In this document: piece by piece, positions 1 to 8,523 of the stretch
Layout: each line of letters opens with the position of its first letter
How positions within the stretch are numbered: the first letter of the stretch is position 1
Assembly (NCBI GenBank): GCA_030041275.1
Contig: JASHOE010000347.1
Coordinates: forward strand, 1 to 36,523
DNA from: Streptosporangiaceae bacterium
GTDB lineage: Bacteria > Actinomycetota > Actinomycetes > Streptosporangiales > Streptosporangiaceae
DNA length: 36,523 bases
Direction: 5' to 3'
Made by a program: the position numbers and the translations under genes
The notes under the pieces: generated by a model
What the model was told of the DNA's origin: nothing
What the model saw: only the letters and a program-made list of their open reading frames with translations
The model's database searches: none

Positions 1-402
1 GCTCGGCCGCGGCCTTCCCGCGCCGACCGTGGTGGGCGCCGGTTGCGGCTCGCCCGTTGGGCGCTCGGCTGCGGCAGGGGCCGGGGCAGCGGCGCCGCCA
101 TCGCCAGTTCCCTGGCCGGGCGCGCCGGACGCGTCTGGCTGCGGCTGGTAATCCGCGAAGAAGCTCCACCACGCCTGGTCCACTGACCCCGGGTCGGCAA
201 GATAGCGCTGATAAAGCTCGTCTACGAGCCACTGATTGGGCCCGAAGTCCGCACGCCGCGAGGCGCCACCATCCGGCGGGCGGCTGTCCGCCGGAGCCTT
301 TGGGCTGGCTGAGGTATCCAGATCCGCGGACCCACGCGGAGACTCAGCAGACACGGCGTTAATCGCCCTCTTCCAGAGCTGCTTGGAGGTAATTGCGCGC
401 AT
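1..402 (-). CDS. kgd: 2-oxoglutarate dehydrogenase E1-type (Kgd/SucA), N-terminal fragment
   Basis: The first 134 residues of a protein that continues past the left edge of the window. After a variable, Ala/Pro/Ser-rich start it reads FGPNQWLVDELYQRYLADP and then SVDQAWWSFFADY. This is the N-terminal segment typical of the large actinobacterial 2-oxoglutarate dehydrogenase/decarboxylase, which helps assemble the E1 with the acyltransferase partner. It is followed by the usual low-complexity Ala/Pro linker. In the full enzyme this leads into an E2-like catalytic domain and the thiamin-diphosphate E1 domains of the TCA cycle, but those lie outside the window. The ATG at 402 is the first possible start, since an in-frame TAG lies only two codons upstream. 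The Shine-Dalgarno sequence is weak, and a GTG 16 codons further in is an alternative start. The family call is firm from the N-terminal motif. The activity of the missing part cannot be judged. Confidence 0.85.
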   Translation of the reverse strand, partial: MRAITSKQLWKRAINAVSAESPRGSADLDTSASPKAPADSRPPDGGASRRADFGPNQWLVDELYQRYLADPGSVDQAWWSFFADYQPQPDASGAPGQGTGDGGAAAPAPAAAERPTGEPQPAPTTVGAGRPRPS

Positions 403-531
403 CCCAGGCTACCCGCCGGTCAGGGGTCTATCAGTGACGGCCACGCGGCGGTGGATTGCCTGCAGGGGCCGTCCCGACGTGGCCTGGCTGCCTTGCTTGC
501 ACGGCCTGGCACGGGCTGAATCGGGACGCGG

Positions 532-1509
532 CTAGCCAGGCATCCGGTCGCGGCCGTGCGGCTCCAGCCAGTTCACGTAGGGCCCCTTGGGCACGATCCC
601 GCCCGGGTTGATCCAGCCCTGCGCCTGGTAGTAGTGCCGCTTGATCTGGAAGAAGTCGGTGGTGTCACCGAACCCCGGCCGCTGGTACAGATCGCGGGCG
701 TATCCCCACAGGTGCCGGTAGCTGGCGAGCAGGTGCAGGTTGCACTTGTAGAGCTGGTAGTACACGGCATCGAACCTGGCCAGGGTCGGGAACAACCGCA
801 CATCGGCCTCAGTCACGCTGGCCCCCAGCAGGAACCGGCGCCGCGATAGCCGCTCTTCCATCGCGTCGAGAGTCGCGAACAGTGCGTCGAACGCCTGCTC
901 GTAGTCGGCCTGAGATGTTGCGAAGCCGCACTTGTAGACGCCGTTGTTGACCGCGTGATAGATCAGCGCGCCGAGCGCGTCGATCTCGCGCCGCTGGTCA
1001 GCCGGGTACAAGTCGGGCGCACCGGGCCGCTGGTAGACCTTGAACTCCGTCTCCAGCTGGGTGGTGAGCTGGCAGAAGTCGTTGGTCACGATGCGCTGGG
1101 CGCGGCTGTCCCACAGCACCGGAAGAGTGGTCCGCCCGGAGTAGCCTGGGTCAGACGCCAGATAGAGCTCGGACAGGTAGTGCGCACCCGTAAGCGGATC
1201 TCGCCCGCCGGTCTGATCAGCGAATCGCCAGCCATGCTCGGTCAGCACCGGGTCGGTCAGGCTCAGGCCAATGACTCGCTCCAGACCGAGCACACGCCGG
1301 ACGATCAGAGCCCGCTGGGACCACGGGCAGGCGAGGGACGCGTACAGGTGGTAGCGCAGAGGCTCGGCGGGGAATCCCGACGAGCCGTCTCGGCTGATCC
1401 GCCCGGCGATCTCGCCGGTGCCGCGGCCGCTGCTGGCCCGGCCGGTGTAGCCGGCGACCGCCGCAGCGGCGGTTCCGGCGACCGGACGGTCAAGGAACGC
1501 GGCCTGCAT
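532..1509 (-). CDS. Xi-class glutathione S-transferase / (glutathionyl-)hydroquinone reductase family protein
   Basis: A 325-residue cytoplasmic protein of the YqjG/ECM4 family, whose members reduce thiol-conjugated hydroquinones with a catalytic cysteine. It shows the family signature YASLACPWSQRALI (active-site Cys in the CPW motif) in an N-terminal thioredoxin-like domain. Further family blocks follow: TLPVLWD, IVTNDFCQL, NGVYKCGFA, and a C-terminal all-helical GST domain with FLLGASVTEADVRLFPTLARFD and the terminal GWINPGGIVPKGP. The length fits the family (about 320-330). The ATG at 1509 is preceded at good spacing by an AGGGGA ribosome site. The longer frame upstream has no homology and overlaps the divergent DedA gene. 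Actinomycetes generally lack glutathione and use mycothiol, so the co-substrate is probably not glutathione; that is an inference. The gene is transcribed divergently from the DedA gene across 123 bases. Confidence 0.9.
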   Translation of the reverse strand: MQAAFLDRPVAGTAAAAVAGYTGRASSGRGTGEIAGRISRDGSSGFPAEPLRYHLYASLACPWSQRALIVRRVLGLERVIGLSLTDPVLTEHGWRFADQTGGRDPLTGAHYLSELYLASDPGYSGRTTLPVLWDSRAQRIVTNDFCQLTTQLETEFKVYQRPGAPDLYPADQRREIDALGALIYHAVNNGVYKCGFATSQADYEQAFDALFATLDAMEERLSRRRFLLGASVTEADVRLFPTLARFDAVYYQLYKCNLHLLASYRHLWGYARDLYQRPGFGDTTDFFQIKRHYYQAQGWINPGGIVPKGPYVNWLEPHGRDRMPG

Positions 1510-1632
1510 GCCCGATTCCCCTTTCCTGGTCCGTCTGCCCGGTACCGCATGATTTCCTACTAGATCACAAGCAGCTTCCGCAATACCCAGCTCTTCGCCA
1601 CATCGCGGCGGCCGCCAGGAAGGATCACCAGG

Positions 1633-2250
1633 GTGAGCTCGATAGCCAGTGACGTGACCAGCCTGACGGGCTGGGTCGCGTACCTGGTGATCGCCGCGCT
1701 CGTGTTCGGCGAGACGGCGATATTCATCGGGTTCGTGCTGCCCGGCGAGATCGCCGCGGTGCTCGGCGGCGTGCTCGCCAGCCGCGGCCACCTGTCCCTT
1801 CCGCTGGTGATCGTCATTGTCGTGGCGGCGGCGGTGATCGGGCCGTTCATCGGCTATGAGATCGGCAAGCGGATGGGGGACCGGCTGTTCGGCTCCCGAC
1901 CGCTCCGCCGGGTCCAGGGCGGCGTGGAGCGGACCAAGGCGGTGCTGTCCAGGCGCGGCGGGACCGCGGTGTTTCTCGGCCGGTTCGTCGCCGTCCTGCG
2001 CGCCCTGATGCCCGCGGCGGCTGGCGCGGCTCAGGTGCGGTTCCGCACCTTCACGATCTACAACGTGCTCGGCGGGCTGATCTGGGGCGTCGGCTACGTG
2101 TTGCTCGGCTACCTGGCAGGCTCGGCGTACGCGCTCGTGGAACGGGAGGTCGGGACCGGGCTGGCGATTGCGATCGGGGCGCTGGTGGTCGTGGCGATCG
2201 CAGTCTGGCTATTCCGCCGCCACCGGTCGGCAACGCGGCGCACGGAGTAG
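1633..2250 (+). CDS. DedA family integral membrane protein
   Basis: A 205-residue membrane protein of the DedA/SNARE-associated (VTT) superfamily, thought to act in lipid translocation or proton-dependent membrane homeostasis. It opens with a hydrophobic segment and the motif FGETAIFIGFVLPGE, the usual DedA N-terminal re-entrant region with Glu and Pro. A second hydrophobic helix covers about residues 54-75. The diagnostic FLGRFVAVLRALMPAAAG follows near residues 115-132 (family consensus F.GRF.P..R...P..AG, with the first Pro replaced here by Ala). Two more membrane segments and a basic tail (RRHRSATRRTE) complete it. The GTG start has an AGGAAGGA ribosome site about ten bases upstream. It stands alone, divergent from the quinone reductase gene. 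The substrate cannot be told from sequence. Confidence 0.9.
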   Translation: MSSIASDVTSLTGWVAYLVIAALVFGETAIFIGFVLPGEIAAVLGGVLASRGHLSLPLVIVIVVAAAVIGPFIGYEIGKRMGDRLFGSRPLRRVQGGVERTKAVLSRRGGTAVFLGRFVAVLRALMPAAAGAAQVRFRTFTIYNVLGGLIWGVGYVLLGYLAGSAYALVEREVGTGLAIAIGALVVVAIAVWLFRRHRSATRRTE

Positions 2251-2361
2251 GTTTCTTCGCCCGGGTGTGAGGTTCTTGCGCCACGGGGCCGAGCGACTGT
2301 GCCCGGCCAAGGAGGGCTCGCCGCTGGTGGTGCTTAGCTGGACCGGCGGAGGTGGTGCGCG

Positions 2362-2757
2362 GTGCGCGAGTTCGGCCAGCTAGAGGGGGCCGTGATGGAC
2401 GTGCTCTGGGCGACCGACAAGCCGGTCCTCGTCCGTGAGGTTCGTGATCGGCTCAGCTATGGTCGGCCGCTCGCCTACACGACCGTCATGACGGTACTGA
2501 CGATCCTGCACGGCAAGGGTGCGCTGCTGCGGGAGAAGCACGGCCGGGCGTGGCGATACTGGCCCGCCGAGCAGCGAGAGGACCACGACGCCCGGCTGAT
2601 GGCCGAGATCCTGCGCTCAGGCGGAGATCGCCGGGTGACGCTCCGCCGCTTCGTCGACCGGATGGCGGAGGAAGACCGCACTGCCATCAGGAACGCGGTT
2701 GACTGCCACCCGGCCGGTAGCCCCGTCGCTGTCGGCTCGCTCTCCCGGGCCGGCTAG
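2362..2757 (+). CDS. BlaI/MecI-family winged-helix transcriptional repressor
   Basis: A 131-residue DNA-binding protein of the BlaI/MecI/CopY (penicillinase repressor) family. It begins FGQLEGAVMDVLW, the usual first helix. A winged helix-turn-helix follows, with VREVRDRLSYGRPLAYTTVMTVLTILHGKGALLREKHGRAWRYWP in three consecutive blocks; the Y-T-T-V-M-T-V-L recognition helix is diagnostic. The C-terminal dimerisation part (about residues 80-110) is short, and the last 20 residues look non-conserved. The GTG start is supported by GGAGG at 2348-2352. In most genomes this repressor sits beside an M56-type BlaR sensor peptidase. None is present here, so its target and inducer are unknown. Its stop codon overlaps the stop codon of the convergent amidase gene. 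Confidence 0.88.
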   Translation: MREFGQLEGAVMDVLWATDKPVLVREVRDRLSYGRPLAYTTVMTVLTILHGKGALLREKHGRAWRYWPAEQREDHDARLMAEILRSGGDRRVTLRRFVDRMAEEDRTAIRNAVDCHPAGSPVAVGSLSRAG

Positions 2758-3593
2758 TCGCTGATGTGGGCGGCCGCGGCTGGCGTCGGCGCGCCCGCGA
2801 ACTGGTGCAGCCGCCGGTTGGCCAGGCACGGCAGCGCGTCCCGTACGTGCTCGGTGTACTCGGTGTCGACGTCACCGACCCCGATTCCCTCGGCCGGGCC
2901 CACGTCGACGCGGACCGCGCCCATGGGGTCGACCAGCATGCTGCGGCCGATGCCGGTCGGTGCTCTGGTCGGTGCCTCAGCGCGGTCTGGCACCTGGCCG
3001 GCCGCGGCTACCCACAGCGTGTTCTCGATGGCACGGGCGCGGACCAGGGTAACCCAGTGCTCCTCCTTGAACGTGCCCGCGGCCCACGCGGCCGGCAGCA
3101 CGAGCAGCTGCGCCCCGTCGGCCGCGAGTGTCAGGGCGAGCTCGGGAAAACGGATGTCGTAGCAGGTCATGAACCCGACGCGGACGCCAGCCAGGCTGGC
3201 GATCACGACGTCGCTGCCGGGCGCCACCGTGTCGGATTCCCGATGGCCGAGCGCGTCGAAGAGGTGGATCTTCCGGTACACCGCCACCAGGCCGCCGTCG
3301 CTGTCGTAGCCGACCGTGGTGTTGTAGACGCGGCCATCGGGCGCGGGCTCGAACAGCCCGGCGACGATGGCCAGGCCGGCAGCGCGGGCGGCGGCCGCGA
3401 GCCCGCGGCAGAATTCGCCGTCGAGCGGCTCGGCGATCGACCGCAGGTCGGCCGAGAACCGCGCCTGCGTGCCCTCAGGGAACACGGCGAGCTGCGCGCC
3501 CTGCTGCGCGGCCGTGGCCGCAGCGGTAGCCACCCGGCTGACATTCACCCGGGGGTCTGAGCTGATCGGGAGCTGACCGAGGGCCACGCGCAT
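2754..3593 (-). CDS. Carbon-nitrogen hydrolase (nitrilase superfamily amidase, Nit-like)
   Basis: A 279-residue cytoplasmic amidase. The Glu-Lys-Cys triad of the nitrilase superfamily is complete: E40 in AVFPEG, K108 in VYRKIHLFD, and C144 in GFMTCYDIRFPE. The lysine motif with HLFD and the CYDIRFPE elbow resemble the Nit1/Nit2 branch (omega-amidase and deaminated-glutathione amidase) more than aliphatic nitrilases. The substrate is nonetheless not fixed by sequence; a small carboxamide is likely. The start ATG at 3593 gives the canonical beginning MRVALGQLPI, so little can be missing. The gene is convergent with the BlaI-type repressor, their stop codons overlapping on opposite strands at 2754-2757. 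It is divergent from mntP across 86 bases. Confidence 0.92.
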   Translation of the reverse strand: MRVALGQLPISSDPRVNVSRVATAAATAAQQGAQLAVFPEGTQARFSADLRSIAEPLDGEFCRGLAAAARAAGLAIVAGLFEPAPDGRVYNTTVGYDSDGGLVAVYRKIHLFDALGHRESDTVAPGSDVVIASLAGVRVGFMTCYDIRFPELALTLAADGAQLLVLPAAWAAGTFKEEHWVTLVRARAIENTLWVAAAGQVPDRAEAPTRAPTGIGRSMLVDPMGAVRVDVGPAEGIGVGDVDTEYTEHVRDALPCLANRRLHQFAGAPTPAAAAHISD

Positions 3594-3667
3594 GTCGTGC
3601 AGCCTAGCTCGCCAGCTACCTGGCGCGGCAGGTCGCGAGCGGCACCGGTAGCCGCGCCGCCGCTCGC

Positions 3668-3673
3668 TACCGT
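3668..3673 (+). promoter_or_regulatory. Possible -10 element for leaderless mntP
   Basis: TACCGT fits the actinobacterial TAnnnT -10 pattern and ends six bases before the mntP ATG. There is no Shine-Dalgarno sequence in front of that ATG. Together these suggest transcription starting at or next to the start codon. No convincing -35 hexamer is visible. Confidence 0.3.
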
Positions 3674-3679
3674 TGCGTC

Positions 3680-4279
3680 ATGCTGGCGGTGTTCGCGGTG
3701 GCAGTCGCGGTGGGCCTGGACAATTTCGCCGCCGCCGTCGCCATCGGGCTCGCCGGAGTGGACGGCCGAACGCGGCTGCGAGTGGGTGTGGTCTTCGGCG
3801 TGTTCGAGGCGGGCATGCCGATCGTGGGGCTGCTGATCGGCGCGACCGCAGCCTCGTCGCTGGGGCACGCGTCGCGGTGGGTCGCGGCTGGCCTGCTCAT
3901 CGCCATCGGCGGCTACTTCCTGGTGGAGGGCCTGCGTACGGACCGCTCGGCGCTGCGCCCCGGCGATGCGCCAGCCGCCGGGTCAGCGGGGCAAGCGCGC
4001 GCCAGTGACCCGCACGGCATCGATGGGCTCGGCCGGCTCGTGCTCACCGGGCTGGCGCTGAGCGTGGACAACCTGGCGGTGGGCTTTGCTCTGGGCAGCT
4101 ATCACACGTCGATCCTGGTCGGCGCCGTGACGATCGGGGTGGTCAGCGTCGCCCTTGCTCTCGTCGGGCTCGAGCTGGGGAGCCGGCTCGGCGGCCGAGT
4201 CGGCGAGCGCGGCGCCGAGCTCGCGGGGGTGCTGCTCATCGCCGTCGGCGCCCTGATCGCTGCGGGTGTTTTGTCGTAA
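3680..4279 (+). CDS. mntP: MntP-type manganese efflux pump
   Basis: A 199-residue polytopic inner-membrane protein made of two homologous three-helix halves, as in MntP (DUF204), which exports Mn(II). The paired conserved acidic motifs are present: VGLDNFAAAVAIG with D14 in the first half and LALSVDNLAVGFALG with D130 in the second. A variable Ala/Gly/Asp-rich loop (about residues 86-118) lies between the halves. The family length is about 190 residues, so the protein looks complete. The ATG at 3680 has no ribosome site, and a possible -10 box lies directly upstream, suggesting a leaderless message. I looked for a yybP-ykoY-like manganese riboswitch in the 86-base upstream gap and saw none. 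It is followed by two hairpins that separate it from the convergent S53 peptidase gene. Confidence 0.9.
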   Translation: MLAVFAVAVAVGLDNFAAAVAIGLAGVDGRTRLRVGVVFGVFEAGMPIVGLLIGATAASSLGHASRWVAAGLLIAIGGYFLVEGLRTDRSALRPGDAPAAGSAGQARASDPHGIDGLGRLVLTGLALSVDNLAVGFALGSYHTSILVGAVTIGVVSVALALVGLELGSRLGGRVGERGAELAGVLLIAVGALIAAGVLS

Positions 4280-4291
4280 TGTGCCGAATTC

Positions 4292-4309
4292 CGCGCCCGC
4301 TCGGGCGCG
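4292..4309 (+). terminator. GC hairpin just after mntP
   Basis: CGCGCCCG and CGGGCGCG form an 8-bp perfect stem around a two-base centre, 12 bases after the mntP stop. There is no T-run, as is usual for high-GC actinomycete terminators. Confidence 0.5.
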
Positions 4310-4331
4310 CCACGACCCGCAGATGATCATG

Positions 4332-4379
4332 ATGGGTGCCGGATTACTATCGCTGGAGCAGTAGTAGATCGGCACCCAT
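4332..4379. terminator. Long imperfect hairpin between convergent mntP and S53 peptidase genes
   Basis: Positions 4332-4349 and 4362-4379 are inverted copies of each other. Nine outer bases (ATGGGTGCC / GGCACCCAT) match perfectly, and 15 of 18 match overall, with a 12-base loop. The dyad lies between two convergent stop codons and can fold from either strand, so a bidirectional terminator is the simplest reading. The lower local G+C makes it stand out. Confidence 0.55.
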
Positions 4380-4418
4380 GACCGCCAGGCCCGGGATGGG
4401 TCGGGGCACCGGAGGCGG

Positions 4419-5746
4419 CTACCTCGTGAGCTTGGCGAGCTCGGGTACGAAGCTGGCGGCGTCGACGGTGCCGACGCCGGTCACGAGGTTGTAGCCCGGC
4501 CCGGCCGAGTAGCCGGGGACCGAGTACTGCCGGCCGCCCTGAGTGAAGGTCTGCGAGTTGCCGCCGGTGCGAATGTCGACGACGCCCGGCTCGTGCCTGG
4601 CTGCGATCGCGTAGAGCGCCGGGTTGATCAGGCCGAGCCCGTGCGGCTTGCCGTGGCCGGCGTACTGGTCGGCCAGGGCCACGACGCCGGCGAACAACGG
4701 CGTGGCGAGGCTCGTGCCGCAGATCGCGGCCCACCGGCCACCGGATGCGTAGAAGCTGCCGTAGATGGCGACCGGGCTCTTGCAGGAGGCATCCATCGCC
4801 ACATCGGGTACCCCGCGGGCGTTGCCGGTCACTGAGCTGACGCCGTCCTGATAGGCCGGCCGGGGGAACGCGATCGAGGTGCCGCCGCCGCTGTCGTTCC
4901 AGGCGATATCGGGCGCGATCCTGGTGCCGTTGGCGCGCAGCCGCAGCTGGGTGCCGCCGACCGCGGTCACGAGCGGGTCGGTGGCGGGCCAGGACACGGC
5001 GCGGGTGGTGTACAGGTCCTTCATGTTGTACTGGTCGCTGGTCGCGCCCGTGTCGCCGGTCGCGGCGAGCACCGTGACGTGGTCGCGGGCGGCGAGCTGG
5101 TAGGCGCTGCGGAACCTGAGGATCGACGACACCGACGGAAAGGTCTGCTCGGTCGCGGCAAAGCTCTGGGTGATCACCTGACCCAGCCCGTGCCGCAGCA
5201 CGTACTGCTCGGCGGCGACGATCTGCTTGAATCCGGTAATCCCCTCATTCTCCGATGTCGGGGTCTCCACCAAGACGATGCTCGCGCCGGGCGCCATCAC
5301 GTGCACCCACTCCACGTCCAGGGTGGTTTCCTCAGCCCAGCCGACACGGTTGCTGTCATCGCGGTTGTACGCGGGGACCTGGCCGGTGGGCTGGATGACG
5401 CGGAACGAGGGCGGCGCGGGCAGCTTGAAGTAGCTGTCGAAGCGGGCCAGGTCGGCGGCGATCGTCGGCGATCCGAACGAGTCCACCACGATGATCGTCT
5501 GGTGAGACCCGTCGATGCCCTGAGCGGCGAGCGGCGCGACGTTGTAGGCGGTGCGGATCTGGGCGGGGGACAGCGCATTAATGGGGGCGGGGACGGCAGG
5601 AATGTGCGCCGCGGCTTCCTCCGCGGGCCGCCGCGGTGCGGTGCCCACCGCGTGGGCGATGACGACGGCCGCTACCACCAGCAGCACGACAACCAGAAGG
5701 GCTGTCAGCGAAGCGCCCCGCCGGGATCCGCGCAGCCGGAGTGCCA

Positions 5747-5747
<1 letters not shown>
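4419..5747 (-). CDS. Membrane-anchored S53 family (sedolisin) serine-carboxyl peptidase
   Basis: A 442-residue secreted or membrane-tethered endopeptidase. A basic N-terminus precedes one hydrophobic helix (residues 14-35, a signal anchor or uncleaved signal). A short linker then leads directly into the catalytic domain (PAQIRTAYNV). The sedolisin catalytic residues are visible: E140 and D144 in AEETTLDVEW, the oxyanion Asp D232 in ATGDTGA, and the nucleophile S346 in ICGTSLATP. At the C-terminal calcium site D391 is present (VDIRTGG), but the last ligand position reads AGPGYNLVTGVGT, with Asn420 where Asp is usual. There is no recognisable pro-kumamolisin domain between helix and catalytic domain, although S53 enzymes are normally made with a propeptide of 150 residues or more. 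The GTG start shares one base with the TAG stop of the ferredoxin gene upstream, so the two are probably translationally coupled. Confidence 0.9.
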
Positions 5748-6623
<876 letters not shown>

Positions 6624-6650
6624 CTGGCCGCACCAGAACGCCCGGCGACG

Positions 6651-7769
6651 CTACCTTCGGGCGCCCTCCGGAGTCACCGCGCAGCCGCAGGCCACTGGGT
6701 CGCCCGGCAGCCAGACCTCGGGCCCGGCCGCGGCGGCACGGTAGAGCCCCGTGCCGCGGGTGTGCGCGCCGGTGGCGAGGACATCCGCCGCCAGGACCAC
6801 GGCCGCGGCCGTATAGCTACTGTGCTCGTGCGGGTAATACCGGGAGTTGGCGAACTGCCAGCCAGTCCAGTAGCTGCCGTCGTCAGCGCGCAGGAACTGG
6901 ATCTGGGCGACGAGCTCGCGGGCCCGGTCGCTTTGCCCGATCGCGTCGAGCGCCATCGCGAGCTCGCAGGTCTCGGCGGCCGTGACCCACGGTTCGTCGC
7001 TGACGCAGCGCACGCCGAGGCCCGGCACCACGAAGGTGCTCCAGCCGGCTTCGAGCGCCTGGCGGGCCTGCGGGCCGCGGACCGCACCGCCGAGGACCGG
7101 GTAGTACCAGTCCATCGCGAACCGGCTCTTGTCCGCGAAGGCGTCGGGATGACAGGCGACGGCGTGCGCGAGCGACGTCGCCGCCAGGTCCCAGTCCGGC
7201 TGCGGATCGCCGACGTAGTCCGCCAGCGCGATGCCGCACCGCAGGCTCTGGTACATGCTCGAGCTGCCGGTCAGCAGCGCGTAGTTGTCCGGCGTTCCGT
7301 CCGCCCGCCGCCGCCAGATGATCTCGCCACGCGGCGTCTGGAGTCCTACGGCGAACCCGAGCGCCGCCTTCACCACCGGCCAGTACTCCGCGAGGAAGTC
7401 CTCGTCGTCGGTGACGAGCAGCTCATGCCACACGCCGACGGCGCAGTAAGCGGCGTGATTGGCCTCGGTGTACCACTCCTCGATCCGGCCGCTGCTGGCC
7501 CGCACGGGCCACGAACCGTCCGGCTGCTGCGCGGCGGCGAGCCATCCGTAGGCGCGCCGGGCGTTCTCGGTAAGGCCGCAGACGCTCAGCGCCATCGCGC
7601 ACTCGACGTGGTTCCACGCGTCCACGTGCCCATCCGGCCAGCCGATGGAGCCGTCGGCCTGCTGCGCGGCGGCGATCGCGCGTCCGGTGGCGATGACGTC
7701 GTCTGCCGTCAGGACGCCAGGCAGCTCAGGTACGCGGCTGCCCGCCCCGAGGCGCTCAGGCAGCAGCAT
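6651..7769 (-). CDS. Alpha/alpha-toroid (prenyltransferase/squalene-cyclase-like or glycosidase-like) protein
   Basis: A 372-residue protein without signal peptide. It is built of repeated helical units ending in QQ.DGS motifs: AAAQQADGSIGW near residue 35, LAAAQQPDGSWP near 80, and FLRADDGSYWTGWQF near 300. This pattern marks the alpha/alpha barrel shared by terpene cyclases, prenyltransferase beta subunits and some (alpha/alpha)6 glycosidases. There is no DxDD protonation motif of class II cyclases, so a cyclase role is not supported. The middle stretch (TDDEDFLAEYWPVVKAALGF, then LLTGSSSMYQSLRC) looks more like the helix pairs of GH15-like barrels. It is the last gene of an operon with a GT4 and a methyltransferase, overlapping the latter by 14 bases. 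A role in processing a glycan or glycolipid is therefore likely but unproven. Confidence 0.7.
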   Translation of the reverse strand: MLLPERLGAGSRVPELPGVLTADDVIATGRAIAAAQQADGSIGWPDGHVDAWNHVECAMALSVCGLTENARRAYGWLAAAQQPDGSWPVRASSGRIEEWYTEANHAAYCAVGVWHELLVTDDEDFLAEYWPVVKAALGFAVGLQTPRGEIIWRRRADGTPDNYALLTGSSSMYQSLRCGIALADYVGDPQPDWDLAATSLAHAVACHPDAFADKSRFAMDWYYPVLGGAVRGPQARQALEAGWSTFVVPGLGVRCVSDEPWVTAAETCELAMALDAIGQSDRARELVAQIQFLRADDGSYWTGWQFANSRYYPHEHSSYTAAAVVLAADVLATGAHTRGTGLYRAAAAGPEVWLPGDPVACGCAVTPEGARR

Positions 7770-8523
7770 GCACCTTCTCCGCGTCGCCGGACCGCGACGG
7801 GCTGGAGCTGCCGGCGGGCTTGGTGGCGTAGACGACCAGGCTCTTGCCGATCAGCGGATTGAGCGCCCGGTCCGCGAGCCGGGTGACGGCGGGCTTGCGC
7901 ATGATGTCCCAGACCAGCAGCTTGTGGTACGCGCTCGCCAGCGGATGATCGTCGTCGTGCACGCCGACGGCGCACTTGAGCCACCAGTACGGCGAATGGA
8001 GCGCGTGCGCGTGGTGATGGTGGCCAACGTCCAGTCCAGCCCGGCGCAGCTTGGTCTCGAGCTCCGGCCGGGTGAAGATGCGCAGGTGGCCGCCCGGCAC
8101 GTTGTGGTAGTCGTCCGACAACAGCCAGCAGATGCGCTCAGGCAGCCAGGCCGGCACCGTGACCGCGACCAGGCCGCCGGGCCGCAGCACCCGGCTGACC
8201 TCATCCATCGCAAGCTGGTCTGGGCGGATGTGCTCCATCACCTCGGCGGCAATGACGATGTCGAACGCGCCGTCCGAGAATGGCATCGCGGTGGCGTCGC
8301 TCGCGACCGTGGCTATCGACGCCGTCGGCGGCAGCTCGCCGGCCTCAGCCATGGCAGCCGCGATGGCCGCAACCTGAGCCAGTTCGCCGCGGTCTGCGTC
8401 GAGCGCGACCACACGAGCTCCCCGCCTGGCGGCCTCGAACGCGTGCCGGCCGGCGCCGCACCCGAGGTCGAGGAGCCTCGTTCCGCTCTGAATGGGCAGC
8501 CGCTGGAAATCCACGGTCAGCAC
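7756..8523 (-). CDS. Class I SAM-dependent methyltransferase in the glycan operon
   Basis: A 255-residue Methyltransf_11-type enzyme. Motif I is LLDLGCGAGRHAFEA, the acidic residue binding the SAM ribose is in VVALDAD, motif II/III is DGAFDIVIAAEVMEHI, and the post-motif is RVLRPGGLVAVTVPAW. The C-terminal half carries an unusual HHHHAHALHSPYWWLKC stretch, conceivably a metal or substrate lid. The family methylates small molecules, lipids or sugars; the acceptor here is unknown. The GTG start lies inside the end of the GT4 gene (7-base overlap), and its own end overlaps the toroid-protein gene by 14 bases. The three are surely co-translated. Presumably it tailors the product of the neighbouring glycosyltransferase. 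Confidence 0.88.
   Translation of the reverse strand: MLTVDFQRLPIQSGTRLLDLGCGAGRHAFEAARRGARVVALDADRGELAQVAAIAAAMAEAGELPPTASIATVASDATAMPFSDGAFDIVIAAEVMEHIRPDQLAMDEVSRVLRPGGLVAVTVPAWLPERICWLLSDDYHNVPGGHLRIFTRPELETKLRRAGLDVGHHHHAHALHSPYWWLKCAVGVHDDDHPLASAYHKLLVWDIMRKPAVTRLADRALNPLIGKSLVVYATKPAGSSSPSRSGDAEKVHAAA

Noticed and set aside
436..473. GACGGCC/GGCCGTC inverted repeat upstream of kgd
   Set aside because: Seven base pairs with a 24-base spacer is within chance for this G+C, and it has no clear relation to a promoter or stop codon.
532..1791. Longer version of the quinone reductase starting at 1791
   Set aside because: The extra 94 residues have no family similarity and would overlap the divergent DedA gene. 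The ATG at 1509 has a good ribosome site and gives the right length.
6651..7769. Terpene cyclase (squalene-hopene type)
   Set aside because: QW-like repeats are present, but the DxDD catalytic motif and the usual length (about 600 residues) are missing, and no isoprenoid genes are nearby.
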